Below, one piece after another: positions 32,214 through 34,872 of a DNA stretch of 34,872 bases (positions are counted from its first letter, which is position 1; every line of letters starts with the position of its first letter). Both the position numbers and the translations under genes were made by a program. The notes under the pieces are model-generated. The model did not search any database. It worked only from the letters and a program-made list of their open reading frames with translations, and was not told where the DNA came from. The stretch comes from Clostridiales bacterium (GTDB lineage Bacteria; Bacillota_A; Clostridia; Saccharofermentanales; Saccharofermentanaceae), in contig JAFYJX010000073.1 in the NCBI GenBank assembly GCA_017537905.1, positions 1-34,872 on the forward strand. The letters run 5' to 3'.

Positions 32214-33571
32214 TGACCCATACCCAGTTAAAGCAGCTCATAACTGAAGCCGTACTCCTTTTGATACTTGGCATCGCTCTTGTTATCGGAGGTTATTTCA
32301 TATCTTCCGAGAATGCCAATAAGCGTATGCAGAGCTTATATCAGACAAGATTTGAATCTGTTATGCAGTCAGCTTCATATGAGAAGGTTACGAGCAAGGC
32401 TTTGAACGGTTTCCCTGAGATCAAGGGTGTTTATATCGGTTATAACAGCTCCGGTGCTCCCGAAGGCTACGTTATCGATCTGACGGTCAAATCCTTATAC
32501 GGAAAAGACTTAAGCATGCTCGTAGCGCTCGATTACGAGAGCACGAGGATCTCCGGTCTGGCACTTGAGCCCAGTGATGACGAGAATGCTTTTTATATCA
32601 GTAACAGCGATATGAAACAGATATCGGATAAACTTATCGGAAAACAGATCCCTATTGCTTTCGTAAAGGAAGAGAAGAAGGACGACAAGAATTCCGACAA
32701 GATCATCGTTCCGGGATTAAATGACGGTGTTTACTATGCCCAGCGTCTTTACGACGACAGAAACCGCTATATCGATTATGTCGAGATGGAGGTAAAGAAC
32801 GGCATCATTACCAAGGTAAAATGGGACGCCTTCAGTACCGATAAGACAAACCACGACAGAAGTGAAGCTGCTCTGAAGGGCGCTTACGTGGTTAACGGAC
32901 TCGACTGGGCGACACAGTCTTATAACATCTGCCACGCTCTCCTCGAATGTCAGGATCCCGACAGACTCGCAATGAAGTCCGACGGTACTACCGATATCGT
33001 TAAGGGCGTTACTTGCGATATAAGGCCGTTTTACGAGCTTACGATGGAATGCATCTCAAATTCGCGCGCAAACTACGATAAGGAAAAGTATATGGTAGGT
33101 CTGGACATGATTCTCCTGCATCTTTTCCAGAAGGACGCTGAGGACCTGGAATACTTGAACGATGACGGCCATGTAGTATTCTCTTTCGAGAAGACCCCTG
33201 AAATATATACCGTTTATAACGACGATAACGTTGCAATAGGATATATGGGTGTTATGGAGATCGAAGCAAAGATCAGAGGCATAACCATTCCAAACAGCGG
33301 CGATAACAATAATGCGCAGACCGGCAAAAATAAGACTGAAGAGACCGGTACAGGCGTTATCGAATATGACGGCTCTGAAGACGGACTGAGTTCCGGCGGA
33401 TCATCTGACGATCAGATCTTTACGGAGAGTTTGGACGATCTCCCGATGTCCGAAATGGCTTCATTCATCGAACCTGTCTCTGACCGTTACGATCAGACCA
33501 GAACTGTAGTTAAGGCATGTAACACCTGTTACAAATTCCTCAAGGAATATCTGAACTGGAAGGTAACGTAA
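32210..33571 (+). CDS. rnfG: RnfG-like FMN-binding domain protein, enlarged and divergent
   Basis: 453 residues against about 200 for RnfG. N-terminal membrane helix (about 12-30), then an extracytoplasmic region with two FMN-bind-like parts: residues about 60-150 (IKGVYIGYNSSGAPEGYVI) and about 165-290. The second holds D262-I-V-K-G-V-T268, in the place of the flavinylation motif Dxx(S/T)GAT whose last threonine carries FMN; the threonine is kept but S/T and A are changed. A low-complexity acidic linker (about 360-415, DGLSSGGSSDDQ) and a CNTCYKFLKEYLNW tail end the protein. The following gene overlaps by one base. Confidence 0.65.
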   Translation: MMTHTQLKQLITEAVLLLILGIALVIGGYFISSENANKRMQSLYQTRFESVMQSASYEKVTSKALNGFPEIKGVYIGYNSSGAPEGYVIDLTVKSLYGKDLSMLVALDYESTRISGLALEPSDDENAFYISNSDMKQISDKLIGKQIPIAFVKEEKKDDKNSDKIIVPGLNDGVYYAQRLYDDRNRYIDYVEMEVKNGIITKVKWDAFSTDKTNHDRSEAALKGAYVVNGLDWATQSYNICHALLECQDPDRLAMKSDGTTDIVKGVTCDIRPFYELTMECISNSRANYDKEKYMVGLDMILLHLFQKDAEDLEYLNDDGHVVFSFEKTPEIYTVYNDDNVAIGYMGVMEIEAKIRGITIPNSGDNNNAQTGKNKTEETGTGVIEYDGSEDGLSSGGSSDDQIFTESLDDLPMSEMASFIEPVSDRYDQTRTVVKACNTCYKFLKEYLNWKVT

Positions 33572-34719
33572 TGGGCTTGTTTACTGAGAAATACAATACG
33601 CCGTTTGATAACGAGCAGACGAGAAGACCTCCGGAAGACAAGCTGACAGCAGCTCATGTCAGACCTGCGAGATACCTTTCCACAAGAGCTTCATTGCTCC
33701 TGGGCTATACGATGGTGTCACTCTGTCTGGAATTCATGATCCCCGGAAATGTGATCTGGTGGCCTGTCGCATGTTCATTCGTATGCCTTCTCGCGTGGGC
33801 AATAACACTGAGATTCTTCATGCCGAGAAATCTCTCGGTAATCACGTTTGCTTTTGTTATGGCGCTCTTAGCGGCAGCATGCGAATTCTCTCACATGTTC
33901 GGCCTTTGCGCGCCCTACGCGCTCGCAGGATTCATTCCTATGGCCATAGGAATAATGTCCGTCGCAAGATTCAAATCCGACGATAACGACAAGTTCACCA
34001 GGCCCGAATTCGGCAATGAAGTAATGCTGCCATATGGTATTGCGCTTGCATGCTCGGCATTCGGAGTACTGATATCTTTTATTTTCGAAAAGAGATACCT
34101 GTTCGTATCGCTCCTTGCTTCGGTAATGTTCCTTATCGTTATGAGCTGGGTAATATCAAGGCTCTCAGGAATCCCGAGGTGTGCCACATCCAAAAAGCAT
34201 ACTGAATTCTGGGATATCCCTGTTGCTGATATTTCCGAACTGAAGAGATTCTTAAGCGCCAGAGGCGAGTTTGCTGTCGTCTGCGTGCTCTGTATGGCCG
34301 CAGAATTCGTCTTGAAGATTTTTACTGATAATGAGCTGTTCAGGCTCACAGCGATCCCAGCGAGCGTAATTCTGGCGATTATCGTGGGTTCTGTCATGGT
34401 ATATGCCGCCAAGCATAATTTCAGGAGCTCGATCTTCGGCTTAAGGTTCTTTATAAGCGAAGTTTCAATAGCTGCTGCTTTTATTTCTATGATCTTCATG
34501 GTAAATCCTGATTTCCCGAAGATCCACCATCTGCTCATTTCGCTGGTATTGATCGTAGCCACTGATACGATCATCACAGGCATTATGTCGGTTATCAGAA
34601 GACGCCTGATCTTCGTATCCAAGTCCAAATACATTGACGGACTGCCGTTTTATCTGATTCTTATAACTTTGGTAATAATGCTTGTTGAGACTTGTCTTTA
34701 TAGTATTCCGGGTTTGTGA
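33571..34719 (+). CDS. unrecognised multi-pass membrane protein ending the Rnf-like unit
   Basis: 382 residues with about ten hydrophobic helices after a 40-residue cytoplasmic N-terminus. It lies where rnfE and rnfA normally follow. I see no clear family. Some weak likeness to RnfA/RnfE exists: RFFMPRNLSVITFAFVMAL recalls the segment before their third helix, APYALAGFIPMAIGIMS the fourth, and YIDGLPFYLILI their last. The length is about two RnfA/E units, so a fused, degenerate RnfE-RnfA is possible. The cysteines holding the membrane iron-sulfur cluster in RnfA/E are not found in the equivalent places. The start codon shares a base with the rnfG stop (TAATG). Confidence 0.75.
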   Translation: MGLFTEKYNTPFDNEQTRRPPEDKLTAAHVRPARYLSTRASLLLGYTMVSLCLEFMIPGNVIWWPVACSFVCLLAWAITLRFFMPRNLSVITFAFVMALLAAACEFSHMFGLCAPYALAGFIPMAIGIMSVARFKSDDNDKFTRPEFGNEVMLPYGIALACSAFGVLISFIFEKRYLFVSLLASVMFLIVMSWVISRLSGIPRCATSKKHTEFWDIPVADISELKRFLSARGEFAVVCVLCMAAEFVLKIFTDNELFRLTAIPASVILAIIVGSVMVYAAKHNFRSSIFGLRFFISEVSIAAAFISMIFMVNPDFPKIHHLLISLVLIVATDTIITGIMSVIRRRLIFVSKSKYIDGLPFYLILITLVIMLVETCLYSIPGL

Positions 34720-34725
34720 TATAAT
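34717..34725 (+). promoter_or_regulatory. extended -10 promoter of the tRNA-Arg gene
   Basis: TGATATAAT, a perfect extended -10. Its TGA is also the stop codon of the preceding membrane protein gene. Transcription would start about six bases before the tRNA. No clear -35. Confidence 0.6.
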
Positions 34726-34736
34726 CTCGGACGCCT

Positions 34737-34813
34737 GATTGTGTAGCTCAGCTGGATAGAGCGACCGCCTCCTAAGCGGTAGGCCAGCGGTTCGAATCCG
34801 CTCACGATCACCA
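34737..34813 (+). tRNA. tRNA-Arg, anticodon CCT
   Basis: Complete cloverleaf: acceptor GATTGTG/CACGATC (one T-G pair), D arm GCTC...GAGC, anticodon arm ACCGC/GCGGT with loop CTCCTAA (anticodon CCT at 34771-34773, reads AGG), T arm AGCGG/CCGCT with TTCGAAT loop. The discriminator is A (34810), and CCA is encoded at 34811-34813. The gene has its own promoter and terminator. Confidence 0.97.
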
Positions 34814-34821
34814 ATAAAATC

Positions 34822-34854
34822 AAGGGGTTTGGGGTTCCAAGCCCCTTCATTTTT
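34822..34854 (+). terminator. intrinsic terminator after tRNA-Arg
   Basis: Eleven-pair stem (34822-34832 with 34837-34847, one T-G pair), GGTT loop, then CATTTTT. Nine bases after the tRNA. Confidence 0.9.
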
Positions 34855-34872
34855 GGTGGCTAAAAAGTGGCT

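Noticed and set aside
33915..34634. 239-codon minus-strand frame opposite the last membrane protein
   Set aside because: Composition mirrors the hydrophobic codons of the sense strand, and the sense gene overlaps its neighbour in a typical operon manner.
1..34872. Mobile element or genomic island
   Set aside because: I found no integrase, transposase, terminal repeats or attachment site; the tRNA-Arg at the right end shows no partial duplicate within the window.

Overview
The window looks like chromosomal DNA of an anaerobic Bacillota of the class Clostridia. The reasons are strong Shine-Dalgarno (SD) sequences before most genes, a CsoR/CopA copper unit, AddA/AddB recombination helicase-nuclease genes, a phosphate acetyltransferase/butyrate kinase fermentation pair, an Rnf-like redox cluster and a moderate GC content. 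This placement is inference; there is no rRNA or taxonomic marker in the window. I see no transposase, integrase, phage gene or CRISPR array.

Layout. 1-55: start of a gene leaving to the left. 173-3126: copper homeostasis, with a promoter carrying two CsoR boxes, csoR, and a copA whose 3' end encodes an in-frame CopZ-like domain with its own ribosome-binding site. 3167-6299: two-component system (regulator, kinase, co-translated exported protein), then a small membrane protein behind an 11-bp-phased direct repeat. 6304-9495 (minus strand): butyrate kinase, phosphate acetyltransferase, terminator, DUF4037 protein. 9637-11579: CPBP intramembrane protease, a three-copy 64-bp repeat, and an HU gene on the minus strand. 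11668-14872: zinc/cadmium-type unit (ArsR repressor with operator, stand-alone HMA protein, internal terminator, P1B ATPase, methyltransferase). 14884-19685: acyltransferase, Phd-type antitoxin overlapping a metallo-beta-lactamase-fold gene, XRE/zinc-ribbon protein, a pyrroline-5-carboxylate-reductase-like gene and two membrane proteins. 19712-27002: addB and addA behind a hairpin that covers the addB SD. 26999-29692: tadA (minus), zinc-ribbon membrane protein, primary-type sigma factor. 29713-34719: rnfC, rnfD, rnfG and an unrecognised 382-aa membrane protein. 34737-34854: tRNA-Arg(CCT) and terminator.

The most unusual segment is 29713-34719. Four overlapping genes form a closed Rnf-like unit with C, D and G subunits but no RnfB and no ordinary RnfA or RnfE. 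The D and G flavinylation motifs look degenerate, and the fourth gene is a roughly ten-helix protein about the length of two RnfA/E subunits. It may be a divergent, not yet described membrane redox complex. Other notable points are the internal copZ start in copA, the Phd-MBL pair, the pta-buk mismatch, and two hairpins that take up SD sequences (before the reductase and before addB).
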